Shown: positions 49,579-57,687 of the stretch, one piece after another | Numbering within the stretch: the stretch's first letter is position 1 | Layout: each line of letters starts with the position of its first letter | Assembly: GCF_000472525.1 (NCBI RefSeq) | Contig: NZ_AWZT01000013.1 | Coordinates: 200 to 64,199 of the forward strand | Origin: Paraburkholderia dilworthii | GTDB taxonomy: Bacteria > Pseudomonadota > Gammaproteobacteria > Burkholderiales > Burkholderiaceae | Direction: 5' to 3' | Length of the DNA: 64,000 nucleotides | Made by a program: the position numbers and the translations under genes | Notes under the pieces: model-generated | Seen by the model: only the letters and a program-made list of their open reading frames with translations | The model's database searches: none | What the model was told of the DNA's origin: nothing

Positions 49579-50838
49579 TCAGGCGGCAGGATTGGCCGTG
49601 CCGAGCACCTTGCCCTTCGTTTCGGGCAGGCACAGCGCGGCGACGATCACGAGCAGATAACCCGCGCCGGCGACGATGCCCATTGCCTTCACGAGCGACA
49701 TGCCCTGCGAAAGCGTACCGACGAGAATCGGAAAAAACGAGCCGAAGCCGCGTCCAAGGTTGTAGCAGAAACCTTGCCCCGAGCCACGAATGGCGTTCGG
49801 ATAAAGCTCGGACAGGTACGCGCCCACGCCCGCAAAAATACCTTGTACGACAATGCCGAGCGGAAACCCGAGCGCGAGCATCATGCCGTCGGTGATAGGC
49901 AGCATCGTGTAGACCATGCCGAGCACGAACGAACCGACCGCGAACAGAATGAACGACGCGCGCCGCCCGATCTTGTCGCACAAAATCGCGCCGACGATAT
50001 AGCCGGTAAACGAGCCGACAATCAGCACGATCAGATAGCCGCTCGTGTTGAACACGGACAGATGACGCACGGTCTTCAGATAGGTGGGCAACCACGTGGT
50101 GATCGCGTAATAGCCGCCCAGCATGCCGGTGCACAACGCGCTGCCCAGCAGCGTGGTGCGCAAATGCGGCCCTGAGAAAATCTGCAGGAAGTGCGCGGTT
50201 TCAAAGCCGCTCTCGCGCGCACGGCGCGTCTCCAGATAGATATCGGGGTCGCTGACGTTGCGGCGAATATAGATGATCCAGGCCGCCGGCAGCAGGCCGA
50301 TCCAGAAGCACGCGCGCCACGCATATTGTTCCGGCAGCAACGCAAAAAACGCCCAGTAGATGATGGCCGCTGCCGCCCAGCCGAACGACCAGCTGCTTTG
50401 CACCGTGCCCACAGCTTTCGCGCGATGCTGCGGCGAGCGGATCGTCTCTGCCATCATGATCGTCACGACAGACCATTCACCGCCGAAGCCGATTCCCTGC
50501 AGTGTGCGCGTGGCGAGCAACTGCCAGAACGAATGCGTGAAGCCCGACAGAAACGTGAATAGCGCGAACGTCGCGATCGTCCACTGGAGCACGCGGATGC
50601 GGCCATACCGATCGGCCAGAATGCCGGCGAGCCAGCCGCCGAGCGCCGACGAGATCAGCGAACTGGTGGCGATCATGCCCGCTTCGCTTTTCGTCATGCC
50701 CCACGTCGCGATCAGCGTCGGAATGAGAAACGAGTAGATCATGAAATCGAACGCGTCGACGGCATAGCCGCCGAAACCGGCGTACAGGGTGCGGCGTTCC
50801 CGCTGCGTCAGTTCGGTGAACCATTGGAGAGAGGGCAT
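49579..50838 (-). CDS. MFS transporter, sialate/carboxylate:H+ symporter-like
   Basis: Inner-membrane carrier, 419 residues and about 12 membrane segments. It has the opening LTQRERRTLYAGFGGYAVDAFDFMIYS and the loop motifs ADRYGRIR and CDKIGRR. The N-terminal part resembles the SHS (sialate:H+ symporter) branch, whose members also take carboxylates. The dadA-like gene directly downstream suggests uptake of an amino or organic acid; that is inference from context. Confidence 0.85.
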   Translation of the reverse strand: MPSLQWFTELTQRERRTLYAGFGGYAVDAFDFMIYSFLIPTLIATWGMTKSEAGMIATSSLISSALGGWLAGILADRYGRIRVLQWTIATFALFTFLSGFTHSFWQLLATRTLQGIGFGGEWSVVTIMMAETIRSPQHRAKAVGTVQSSWSFGWAAAAIIYWAFFALLPEQYAWRACFWIGLLPAAWIIYIRRNVSDPDIYLETRRARESGFETAHFLQIFSGPHLRTTLLGSALCTGMLGGYYAITTWLPTYLKTVRHLSVFNTSGYLIVLIVGSFTGYIVGAILCDKIGRRASFILFAVGSFVLGMVYTMLPITDGMMLALGFPLGIVVQGIFAGVGAYLSELYPNAIRGSGQGFCYNLGRGFGSFFPILVGTLSQGMSLVKAMGIVAGAGYLLVIVAALCLPETKGKVLGTANPAA

Positions 50839-51200
50839 GTTTTGTTGTGTTCTCCAAGTTTTTTGTGTGCCGGCGGCTTGTGGGAGGTATTTCTATTCTA
50901 CGGGGACGAGGCATGATGCGGCCATGCGTGGTCAAAATTGGCAGCAACATTGGCAACAAGCATTGGCAGCGAAAAGTAAGCGGCCGATAACTGACGAAAT
51001 GCGTGAGAAATCGATTTCGCCGCCTGATTCCAACCGGCATACGGGCTAACGCGCGTTGGCCGGGGAAAGGCCACGCGAGCGTTTGCTTACGAACTAATAC
51101 GCCGTAACCAAAAAAATATTGAACACCGTTACACTGCGCGCGCAGCGCATAGACTGCACTTTATTTACTCACGCTCGCGCCCGCTACGTCTAATCGCCTA
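50839..51200. other. 362-base divergent control region, MFS gene / phosphatase-like gene
   Basis: No gene is recognised. It contains the ATTGGCA array at 50937-50968 and an AT-rich patch (about 51100-51130) ahead of the + strand gene. An 86-codon frame over 50789-51049 begins inside the MFS gene on the opposite strand and has no SD or family features, so I leave it out. Confidence 0.6.
50937..50968. repeat. Three ATTGGCA direct repeats with 12-13 bp phasing
   Basis: ATTGGCA occurs at 50937-50943, 50949-50955 and 50962-50968. The same TTGGCA core with 12-bp spacing recurs at 54550-54597 upstream of the two-component operon. Position and phasing suggest a regulator-binding array. Confidence 0.6.
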
Positions 51201-52145
51201 ATGTCCGCCACCGCGAAAACCTGCCCGGCACCTCGCCGCCATTTTGCGCGCACGGCCGTGCCCGCTCACGTACCTGCGGCATGCCCGTCGCGCCGGACGT
51301 TCCTGAAGCGCTCGGCCAGTGTTCTGCTGGTGTCCGGCGTGAGCAGTTCGCTGCTTTCCGCGTGCGGCGGCGGTAACCTCGATAACGAGCAGGGCCAGAC
51401 GCCGCGACTGGCATCGGTCGACAATTTTCGCGATGTCGCTGGCGCTGCCGCGGGCTATCCGACCGTCGACGGCAAGACGATGCGCCGCGGCGCGTTCTTT
51501 CGCGCGAACGTGCTCGCGCTCAGCGTGGCGGATCAGATGGAGATCGAGAGACTCGGCATTGCCGGCATCTACGATTTGCGCACGCCCGGCGAGATCGAGC
51601 GCACGGCCGATATCCTGCCGCGCGGCTCGGTATCGCAGACCTTGAATGTTCTTGGCGTCCGCGACTTCGTCGCCCCCGCTTTGAATTCGGCGGCCGACGC
51701 AGCGGCGTTCATGGAGTCGCAGGCTCGAGGCTATGTGACCGGCGGCGCGCAGCGAGCGAACTTCGGCGCGTTGCTGCGCGACCTGGCGGATGGCGCGGGC
51801 GCGCAGCTCTTCCATTCCAACGCCGGTAAGGATCGCGCCGGTTGGGTCGCGGCGCTGTTGCAGAGCATTGCGAACGTGCCGCTTGACGTCATCATGCAGG
51901 ACTACCTGCTGAGCAACGTCTATCGTGCTCAAGCCATCAGGTCGCAGAAGGAAACCTTGCGCGCGCAGGACGGCGATGCGCTCGCCGCGATCCAGGAGCC
52001 CTTGCTCGGCGTTCAGGAGAGCTTTCTGCAAGCGGGCTTCGATCAGGTGCAGGCAAGCTACGGCACGATGACGCGCTATCTGACCGAAGGCCTTGGCGTG
52101 TCGGAGTCCGCTATCGAGAGCTTGCGTAGCCGGCTCGTCATCTGA
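51201..52145 (+). CDS. Tat-exported lipoprotein of the tyrosine phosphatase family, active-site Cys replaced
   Basis: 314 residues of the Y_phosphatase3-like family: DNFRDVAGAAAGYPTVDGKTMRRGAFFRAN, LGIAGIYDLRTPGEIE and the P-loop. The P-loop reads HSNAGKDRAG where the family has HCxxGKDRTG, so residue 206 is Ser (TCC) where the nucleophilic Cys should be. The Arg of the loop remains. The N-terminus has a perfect twin-arginine motif SRRTFLK (30-36), a hydrophobic stretch and a lipobox LLSAC (Cys55) followed by GGG. It would be a folded lipoprotein outside the cytoplasm, binding rather than hydrolysing. Alternative: a sequencing error at one base. Confidence 0.85.
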   Translation: MSATAKTCPAPRRHFARTAVPAHVPAACPSRRTFLKRSASVLLVSGVSSSLLSACGGGNLDNEQGQTPRLASVDNFRDVAGAAAGYPTVDGKTMRRGAFFRANVLALSVADQMEIERLGIAGIYDLRTPGEIERTADILPRGSVSQTLNVLGVRDFVAPALNSAADAAAFMESQARGYVTGGAQRANFGALLRDLADGAGAQLFHSNAGKDRAGWVAALLQSIANVPLDVIMQDYLLSNVYRAQAIRSQKETLRAQDGDALAAIQEPLLGVQESFLQAGFDQVQASYGTMTRYLTEGLGVSESAIESLRSRLVI

Positions 52146-52208
52146 GCGGCGTGCGAACGGCGCGGCGACAGAGCCGGCAAGAGCCGCGGACAACAAAACC
52201 GCGGGCAA

Positions 52209-52237
52209 AAAAGATCCGCCCCGGATAAGCGGGCGGA
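52209..52237 (-). terminator. Terminator for the sensor kinase gene
   Basis: On the - strand TCCGCCC (52237-52231) pairs with GGGCGGA (52221-52215), and TCTTTTTT follows. It lies about 125 bases beyond the kinase stop. Confidence 0.7.
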
Positions 52238-52362
52238 CTGAGAAGGGCGGCATCGAGGTTGCCGGGGGCGACTATAAGGCCGCCGGCCATGCGACAGACG
52301 ATCCGGTAAGGTGACGTAAGCGCATGTGCGGCGCCCGCTAGTTCACGGTTGCAGCCGGCGTC

Positions 52363-53673
52363 CTATGTCGACGCCGCCCCCGACACAACCGGCAGTTCGA
52401 TACACACTTCCAGACCGCCTTGCGCGTGATTGCGTACCTCGCAACGTCCGCCGCGATCATGCGCAAGCCGCGCGACGATCGCGAGGCCGAGGCCGCAATG
52501 GCCTTCGCCGCCGCGCGCGGCGTCGAGCCGCACGAATGGCTTCATTGCCGCGGCAATGCGCTCGTCGGGGATGCCCGCGCCGTGGTCCCGCACGCGAATG
52601 ACCCAATGGCCGTCGTTGCGCGCGGTGGCGATATCAACGGGTGGCGCACCGTGTTCCAAAGCGTTATCCACAAGGTTCGTGACGAGCCGGTCGAGCAGCG
52701 TGCGCGGCAGCGTGAACGACGGGCCCGCGCGCAAATCGAGCGCGAAGAGCGGCGCGTCTTCCGTACTGCTGGCGCCGTCGGTATTTTCGGCGATGCTGTC
52801 GCTGGCGGAAAACTGTTCGCGCAGGAACTCGTCGACTTCGACCGGAGGCCCTGCGTCGGCGGATTGGCCGGCGAATTCGAGAAACTGCTGGACGATGTTC
52901 GTTAGCGAATCCACGTCGCGTATCAAGCCCGCACGCTCGCTTTCCGCTACCAGCACACTCGCGCGCAACTTCATGCGCGTGAGCGGCGCTTTCAGGTCGT
53001 GCGCGACGCCGGCGAGCATGACGGCCTGATCGTCGCCCGCTTCGTTCAGGCGCCGCATCATGTCGTTGAACGAGCCGATCAGATCGCGCAGTTCGCGCGG
53101 GCCTTGCACCGTCACGGGCTCCGGCCGCCCGCCCGAACCGAACGCGCGCGCGGCGTCGGCGACGCGCGACAGCGGGCGCTGCATCTGCCAGACCGCGAAC
53201 AGCGACAGGATCAGCGCGGCCGCCAGCATCGAAATGGATTCGATCAGAAAGCGCGGCGGCGGCGGAAGATCGACCGGCAGCACCACCCAGTTCGACTTGC
53301 CCGGAAACAGCACCCACAGTTGCGGCGGACGCAGGTCGTCGACGGCAATCCTGGTGCCGGGCGGAAGATTTTGACGCAGGTGTTGCGCCAATTCGACGAC
53401 GAGATGTTCCGTCGGTTCGTGCAGATGGATATTCGGCGGCATGTTCCAGGTTGGAACGAGATGCACGCGCATGGCGGGCGCGAGCGCGGCGCCCTTGATC
53501 GGCTCACCGTTGATGGCTTGCAGGACCAGCACGATGCCGCGCGCAAAGCCGTCGATTTCATGACGCGGCGGCTGCATCACCACCAGTACGAACCAGCCGG
53601 CCTGAATCGCCAGGAGCACCGCCGTCGAAAGCAACGCCATTCTGCCGAATAGCGTGTTCAGCGGGTTTCTCAT
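52363..53673 (-). CDS. EnvZ-like sensor histidine kinase
   Basis: 436 residues. Two membrane segments (MALLSTAVLLAIQAGWFVLVVM; SISMLAAALILSLFAVW) enclose a periplasmic domain of about 120 residues. A HAMP follows (PLSRVADAARAFGSGG). The dimerisation domain has the phospho-His in GVAHDLKAPLTRMKL, and the ATPase has NLVDNALEHG, DHGAGIP and GLGLAIV. It starts inside the regulator's stop (4-base overlap), so the pair is translationally coupled. The signal is unknown; the sensor domain is not one I recognise. Confidence 0.93.
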   Translation of the reverse strand: MRNPLNTLFGRMALLSTAVLLAIQAGWFVLVVMQPPRHEIDGFARGIVLVLQAINGEPIKGAALAPAMRVHLVPTWNMPPNIHLHEPTEHLVVELAQHLRQNLPPGTRIAVDDLRPPQLWVLFPGKSNWVVLPVDLPPPPRFLIESISMLAAALILSLFAVWQMQRPLSRVADAARAFGSGGRPEPVTVQGPRELRDLIGSFNDMMRRLNEAGDDQAVMLAGVAHDLKAPLTRMKLRASVLVAESERAGLIRDVDSLTNIVQQFLEFAGQSADAGPPVEVDEFLREQFSASDSIAENTDGASSTEDAPLFALDLRAGPSFTLPRTLLDRLVTNLVDNALEHGAPPVDIATARNDGHWVIRVRDHGAGIPDERIAAAMKPFVRLDAARGGEGHCGLGLAIVARLAHDRGGRCEVRNHAQGGLEVCIELPVVSGAAST

Positions 53674-54410
53674 GCGTTCGAGGCAGCCTCTTCGGAGAAC
53701 GGTGTGCCGTCCGCATCGGGCACGAACACGTAGCCTTTGCCGCGCACCGTTTGCACGTAGCACGGATTGGACGGATCGTCCTCGATCACGCGGCGCAGCC
53801 GCCAGATCGGCACGTCGAGGCTGCGGTCGCGGAATGCGAGGTTGTCGCGGTGCACGAGATCGTGAATCAGCACGCGCGACAGCACCTTATACGGATTGTT
53901 GACGAAGATCTTCAGGAGCGCGAACTCACTGTCGCGCAACGGAAGCCTGGAGTCAGCACGCGACAGAGAGCGCGTGGCGAAATCCAGTTCGAACGGGCCG
54001 AACTTGTAAGGCTTGCGGGCTTCGGGCGCGCTCGTGGTCGACGGGCCGCGCCGGCGCAGAACTGTGTGGATGCGCGCCAGCAGTTCGCGCGGATCGAACG
54101 GCTTGGTCAGATAGTCGTCGGCGCCGAGCGAAAGCCCGACGATGCGGTCGGCTACCGTGCCGCGCGCCGTGACGAAGATCACCGGAATGTCGTCGCCCGC
54201 GGCGCGCAGCGCGGTGAGCGCGCGCAGGCCGTCGGTGTTCGGCATCATGATGTCGAGCACGACAACCGACGGCCGTTCGCGCTCGAGCCGGCGCTGGAGA
54301 TGGGTGCCGTCATGCAGCACGGACGCGTCGAAGCCGTTCGACTGCAAGAACTTGCAAAGCAGATCGCGTACGACCGGATCGTCGTCGACGATAAGGACCT
54401 GTGGATTCAT
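53670..54410 (-). CDS. OmpR-family response regulator (partner of the kinase)
   Basis: 246 residues. Receiver domain with acidic pocket VDDDP, phospho-Asp in VVVLDIMMPNTDG and Lys in LTKPFDP; then a winged-helix DNA-binding domain (RSLDVPIWRLRRVIEDDP, TVRGKGYVFV). A basic linker RRRGPSTTS joins them. The upstream region holds four 12-bp TTGGCA repeats that may be its own operator. It is closely similar to the second regulator at 56853-57596. Confidence 0.95.
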   Translation of the reverse strand: MNPQVLIVDDDPVVRDLLCKFLQSNGFDASVLHDGTHLQRRLERERPSVVVLDIMMPNTDGLRALTALRAAGDDIPVIFVTARGTVADRIVGLSLGADDYLTKPFDPRELLARIHTVLRRRGPSTTSAPEARKPYKFGPFELDFATRSLSRADSRLPLRDSEFALLKIFVNNPYKVLSRVLIHDLVHRDNLAFRDRSLDVPIWRLRRVIEDDPSNPCYVQTVRGKGYVFVPDADGTPFSEEAASNA

Positions 54411-54888
54411 GGCGAAATTCTAGACTGACGCGCGCGACGCGCGGCCGACTGTTTTCTTACGAATGCTTACCCGGCGCCGCGTGGGTTTGGCGCGTTTGCG
54501 CGTAACGCCCGTCACTGAAGGCTCGCAGCATATTTCAGCACGGCCATATTTGGCAATGCGGTTGGCAATGCGGTTGGCAATGCGATTGGCAACGCGATGC
54601 AACGCGGCCAGGGCGATGCAGTCACAACGCCGTGCATGACGTCGAATTTTTCATACCGCGAGCCGCTTTCCGGAAACAAATCGCGCGCAACGGGAAGCAA
54701 TGGAAATCACTCGAAACCGGTCGTAAGAACCGCTGAAAAGCGCGCTTTTCTTCGTGCATCGCAACGGTCACGGCGGCGGGATGATTCGTCCTGCAATACG
54801 TTGCGCCGCACGCCGGAAGAGCCCAACGCCTGGGCCCCGGCATAGGCGGCGCGAGACCGATATTCCGCCAAACCATGCGAGGCTCATC
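54411..54888. other. 478-base divergent region with a tandem repeat
   Basis: Lies between the - strand response regulator and a + strand small ORF. It contains the four-unit 12-bp repeat and otherwise no recognisable gene; several short open frames on both strands lack SD sites or family features. It is the longest gene-free stretch after the thiO leader. Confidence 0.65.
54550..54597. repeat. Four 12-bp tandem repeats, TTGGCAATGCGG type
   Basis: Units at 54550, 54562, 54574 and 54586: two TTGGCAATGCGG, one ending GCGA, and one TTGGCAACGCGA. They lie 140-190 bases upstream of the response regulator start. The core TTGGCA matches the array at 50937. Confidence 0.9.
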
Positions 54889-55080
54889 ATGACCGTTCCA
54901 ACCAACCTTAATTCCACACGCTTTTCTCCGGTGGCGCCTACCAAAGCGACGGAAAAGCCGGCGTCTACTGGCACTTCCGCAAATGCCGGCAGCACCGCGC
55001 AAGCCAAGGGCTCCGCGACCCAGCCGCAGCCGTCGATGCCCGCGGGCCTCGTCGGCCATCACGTCAACACGACGGCCTGA
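54889..55080 (+). CDS. Small Ser/Thr/Ala-rich protein, unknown
   Basis: 63 residues (MTVPTNLNSTRFSPVAP start, LVGHHVNTTA end). No signal peptide, no membrane segment, no known domain; low complexity and probably disordered. An SD-like GCGAGG precedes ATG 54889. The next gene begins 16 bases after its stop, so they may share a transcript. I do not recognise it; codon use is consistent with coding, but it could be spurious. Confidence 0.5.
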   Translation: MTVPTNLNSTRFSPVAPTKATEKPASTGTSANAGSTAQAKGSATQPQPSMPAGLVGHHVNTTA

Positions 55081-55095
55081 CCTACCGAGGCCCAC

Positions 55096-55293
55096 GTGTC
55101 GACCCCGAGAATCCTTGAGCGTTTTACCCGCGCCGCTGCATGGCTCGCGCTTGGCGCGGCGTTGCTGCCGCTCGGCGGCTGCGCCGTTGCCGCGCTGCCC
55201 TGCCGGCTGACTTCAGCCACGCTGAAAATCATCCCGGTCGTCGGCCATGCAGCGGCCAGCCCGTTCGACATGTGTTCATCCGCAATCGACTGA
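55096..55293 (+). CDS. Small lipoprotein, DUF6726-like
   Basis: 65 residues from GTG 55096. A signal with lipobox PLGGC is followed by AVAALPCRLTSATLKIIPVVGHAAASPFDMC. The pattern Cys-Arg, SATLKI, PVVGHxxAxPFD and a late Cys is that of a small Burkholderiales lipoprotein family I recall as DUF6726; that name is from memory. Function unknown. It ends 3 bases before the next gene, so they are co-transcribed. Confidence 0.7.
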   Translation: MSTPRILERFTRAAAWLALGAALLPLGGCAVAALPCRLTSATLKIIPVVGHAAASPFDMCSSAID

Positions 55294-55296
55294 ATC

Positions 55297-56037
55297 ATGA
55301 CACCCACACGGATTGCCTGCACGTTGGCGCTCGTTTGCAGCGCGCTTTCGCTAACCGTGCCGGCGTTGCCGGCGGTGGCGCGCGAACCGAGCGCGGCCGC
55401 TCCCGCATCGAAAGACGGTTTGCCCGACGTACGGCGGCGCGCGCAGGACACACCGTTCGCCTTCCGCGGCATTGCGCTTGGCATCACACTCGACGAATTC
55501 CGCGCCGGCTCGAAGGTGCGCGCGACACCAGTCGGCAGCGTGCCGGTGTGCGAGACCGACGTGCAGGCAGGCGCGCTCGGCATGCGGCTCAAGTCGCACG
55601 AGAGCCTGACGGTCGCGTGCCGCTGGGCGCATCGCGGCGACAACGGCTGGGCGTTGTCGCAAGCGGTCGTCGACGGCGCGCCGGCGGCTGAGCACGTGCT
55701 GCGCTTTGCGCGTACTGAACGGCAAAGCGGGGGACAAAGCGGAGGACAAAGCCCGCTGCGTCTCTACGAGATTTCCTTCGTGATCGACGAAGTCACCGCC
55801 GAGGACTTGCGCGATGCGCTCGCGGAGCGCTACGGCCCGCCGCGTCACGCGACGCAGAACGTCTCGGCGCCTGGCGCGTTGCCCGTCTACGTATGGGAAA
55901 ACGCGGTCAGTTCGATCACATTGTGTTTTCTGCCGGGCACTCGCAACGGCACGCTGACGTACCTGCTGAAGGGTTCCGACGCGTGGGTCAAGTCCGTCGT
56001 GCGGCAGTGGCAGGCGAGCGATGCGGAAGCCGGTTGA
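55297..56037 (+). CDS. Exported protein of unknown function
   Basis: 246 residues with a signal peptide (LALVCSALSLTVPALPAVA). The body has FRGIALGITLDEFRA, two or three Cys (VCETD, VACRW, LCF) that could form disulfides, and ends with a domain around ITLCFLPGTRNGTLTYLL. A short SGGQSGGQS repeat (DNA repeat at 55723-55752) sits mid-protein. I do not recognise a family with certainty. It is between a lipoprotein and an FlgH-like gene, all + strand. Confidence 0.75.
   Translation: MTPTRIACTLALVCSALSLTVPALPAVAREPSAAAPASKDGLPDVRRRAQDTPFAFRGIALGITLDEFRAGSKVRATPVGSVPVCETDVQAGALGMRLKSHESLTVACRWAHRGDNGWALSQAVVDGAPAAEHVLRFARTERQSGGQSGGQSPLRLYEISFVIDEVTAEDLRDALAERYGPPRHATQNVSAPGALPVYVWENAVSSITLCFLPGTRNGTLTYLLKGSDAWVKSVVRQWQASDAEAG
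55723..55752 (+). repeat. 12-bp in-frame repeat, CAAAGCGGRGGA
   Basis: Two and a half units, coding for SGGQSGGQS inside the unknown exported protein. In-frame length variation is possible. Confidence 0.75.
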
Positions 56038-56103
56038 TGCGCTATGCGGCCATTACGGCCAATGCGCTTGAAGATGAGGCCGATCAGGCCAGGGAGCAAA
56101 ACA

Positions 56104-56772
56104 ATGGCTACGCTACGTTTTTCCGTCGCGATGTGCGCGATGGCCGGCTTATCGGCTTGCGCCGGCGGACAGAAATCGATCGTCGAAACGCCGATGGCGC
56201 CACCGCTGGTGTCCGCCCCACTGAACGTCAACACGCAGGGCGCGATCTACCAGGCGGGCACGCTGATGGTGCTCTACGAGACGCCGCGCGCCCAGCATAT
56301 CGGCGACGTGCTCACGATTCGTCTCTCGGAGTCGTATAGCGGCAACAACAGCTCGACGGCAGCGGCGAGCCGCGCAAGTAGCATCACCGCGGATGCCGCC
56401 GATCATTCGAGCGGTGCCGCCGCCCGGCTCGCGAGGCTTTTCAACGTCGGCTCGGCAAGCACGGAATTCAAAGGCCAAGGCAGCCTCACCGACACAAGCG
56501 GCATGAACGGCACACTCGCTGTCACGGTGATCGGCACGATGCCCACGGGCAACCTCGTCGTGTCCGGTGAAAAGATTATCTCGATGAGCGGCAACCGCGA
56601 CCGTCTGCGCTTGTCGGGCGTCGTCAATCCTAAGGATATCGAAGCAGGCAACTACGTGGCGTCGAGTAAGGTCGCGAATGCACGCATCGAACAGGCGGGC
56701 GTGGGCATGATCTCCGATGCCACGACCGTGGGTTGGCTGCAGCGGATGTTTCTGAGCGTGCTGACTTTCTGA
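56104..56772 (+). CDS. Orphan FlgH-like L-ring lipoprotein
   Basis: 222 residues clearly of the FlgH family, which forms the outer-membrane L-ring of the flagellum. Signal with lipobox LSAC (Cys19, ACAGG). Core signatures follow: GAIYQAGTLMVLYETPRAQHIGD, LTIRLSE, TMPTGNLVVSGEK, SGVVNPKDIE and the C-terminal VGWLQRMFLSVLTF. No flgI, flgG or flgJ is nearby, so it is an isolated copy. It may be a paralogue of the main flgH or a co-opted ring protein. Confidence 0.85.
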   Translation: MATLRFSVAMCAMAGLSACAGGQKSIVETPMAPPLVSAPLNVNTQGAIYQAGTLMVLYETPRAQHIGDVLTIRLSESYSGNNSSTAAASRASSITADAADHSSGAAARLARLFNVGSASTEFKGQGSLTDTSGMNGTLAVTVIGTMPTGNLVVSGEKIISMSGNRDRLRLSGVVNPKDIEAGNYVASSKVANARIEQAGVGMISDATTVGWLQRMFLSVLTF

Positions 56773-56852
56773 CGCGGATGCGGCGCAATACATCGCGCCG
56801 TGTCTGCCTCCTGTGTGCGTTGGGCCGCGTATTGCCGCAGCCCTTGCCGCGC

Positions 56853-57596
56853 TTACTGTGAAACGGTGGCCGGGCCGCGCTCCGCCGCGCCGATCTCGCC
56901 GTCCGGCACGAACACATAGCCGCGTCCCCACACCGTTTGCACGTAGCGCGGTTCGGACGGATCGACCTCGATCAGCCGGCGCAAACGCCAGATCGACACA
57001 TCCAGACTACGGTTGCGATGCGCCTCGCTGTTGCCGTGCAGTTTTTCCAGCAACTGCGCGCGCGTCAGCACCGTCATTGCGTGCGTGACGAACACTTTCA
57101 GCATGGCGAATTCGCTCGAACGCAGCGTGATGCGCTCACCGTCCCGGCGCAATTCGCGCGCCGGGAAGTTGACTTCGAAGCGGCCAAAGCGATACGGCGC
57201 GCGTTGTTCCGGCGCGCTCGGCGCAATCGAACCGCGACGGCGCAGCACCGTGCGAATTCGCGCCACCAGTTCGCTCGGTTCGAACGGCTTGCCGAGGTAA
57301 TCGTCGGCGCCCAGTTCGAGGCCGATCACACGGTCGATCGGATCCGCGCGCGCGGTGAGAAGGATCACGGGAATATCGTCGCCAGCAACGCGCAACGCGC
57401 GCAGCGCGCTGATGCCGTCGAGCTCGGGCATCATGATGTCGAGCACGACCAGTGCAGGGCGCTCTTCCTGAAGCTTGCGCTGAAGCGCCATGCCATGTTC
57501 GAGCGTGGCGACCTTAAAGCCGCGCCCTTCGAGATACTGGGTGACGAGCTCGCGTACGACGGGGTCGTCGTCGACGACCAGAATGGATTGGTTCAT
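56853..57596 (-). CDS. Orphan OmpR-family response regulator
   Basis: 247 residues. Receiver with VDDDPVVRELV, phospho-Asp in VVLDIMMPELDG and Lys in LGKPFEP; winged helix with RSLDVSIWRLRRLIEVDP and TVWGRGYVFVPDG. It is strongly similar to the regulator at 53670-54410 along its whole length, implying paralogy. No histidine kinase gene adjoins it, so it may be fed by another kinase, possibly the one at 52363. Confidence 0.95.
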   Translation of the reverse strand: MNQSILVVDDDPVVRELVTQYLEGRGFKVATLEHGMALQRKLQEERPALVVLDIMMPELDGISALRALRVAGDDIPVILLTARADPIDRVIGLELGADDYLGKPFEPSELVARIRTVLRRRGSIAPSAPEQRAPYRFGRFEVNFPARELRRDGERITLRSSEFAMLKVFVTHAMTVLTRAQLLEKLHGNSEAHRNRSLDVSIWRLRRLIEVDPSEPRYVQTVWGRGYVFVPDGEIGAAERGPATVSQ

Positions 57597-57687
57597 TCAG
57601 ACCATCTTAGTGATCCGCGCGGACGCAGCAAAGCGGCTGACGCTTTCCAATACTTTCGCGTGTAAGAGAAAGCAATGAGCGCCCGTT

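Noticed and set aside
50789..51049. 86-codon frame on the + strand between the MFS gene and phosphatase-like gene
   Set aside because: It starts inside the MFS gene on the other strand, has no SD or recognisable features, and covers the ATTGGCA array.
54550..54597. CRISPR-like repeat
   Set aside because: Units are contiguous 12-mers without spacers, so it is a simple tandem repeat.
54420..54602. Open frame on the - strand with an Arg-Ile-Ala-Asn repeat
   Set aside because: It only reads through the 12-bp TTGGCA tandem repeat. It has no SD and no family likeness, and it sits in a regulator's upstream region.
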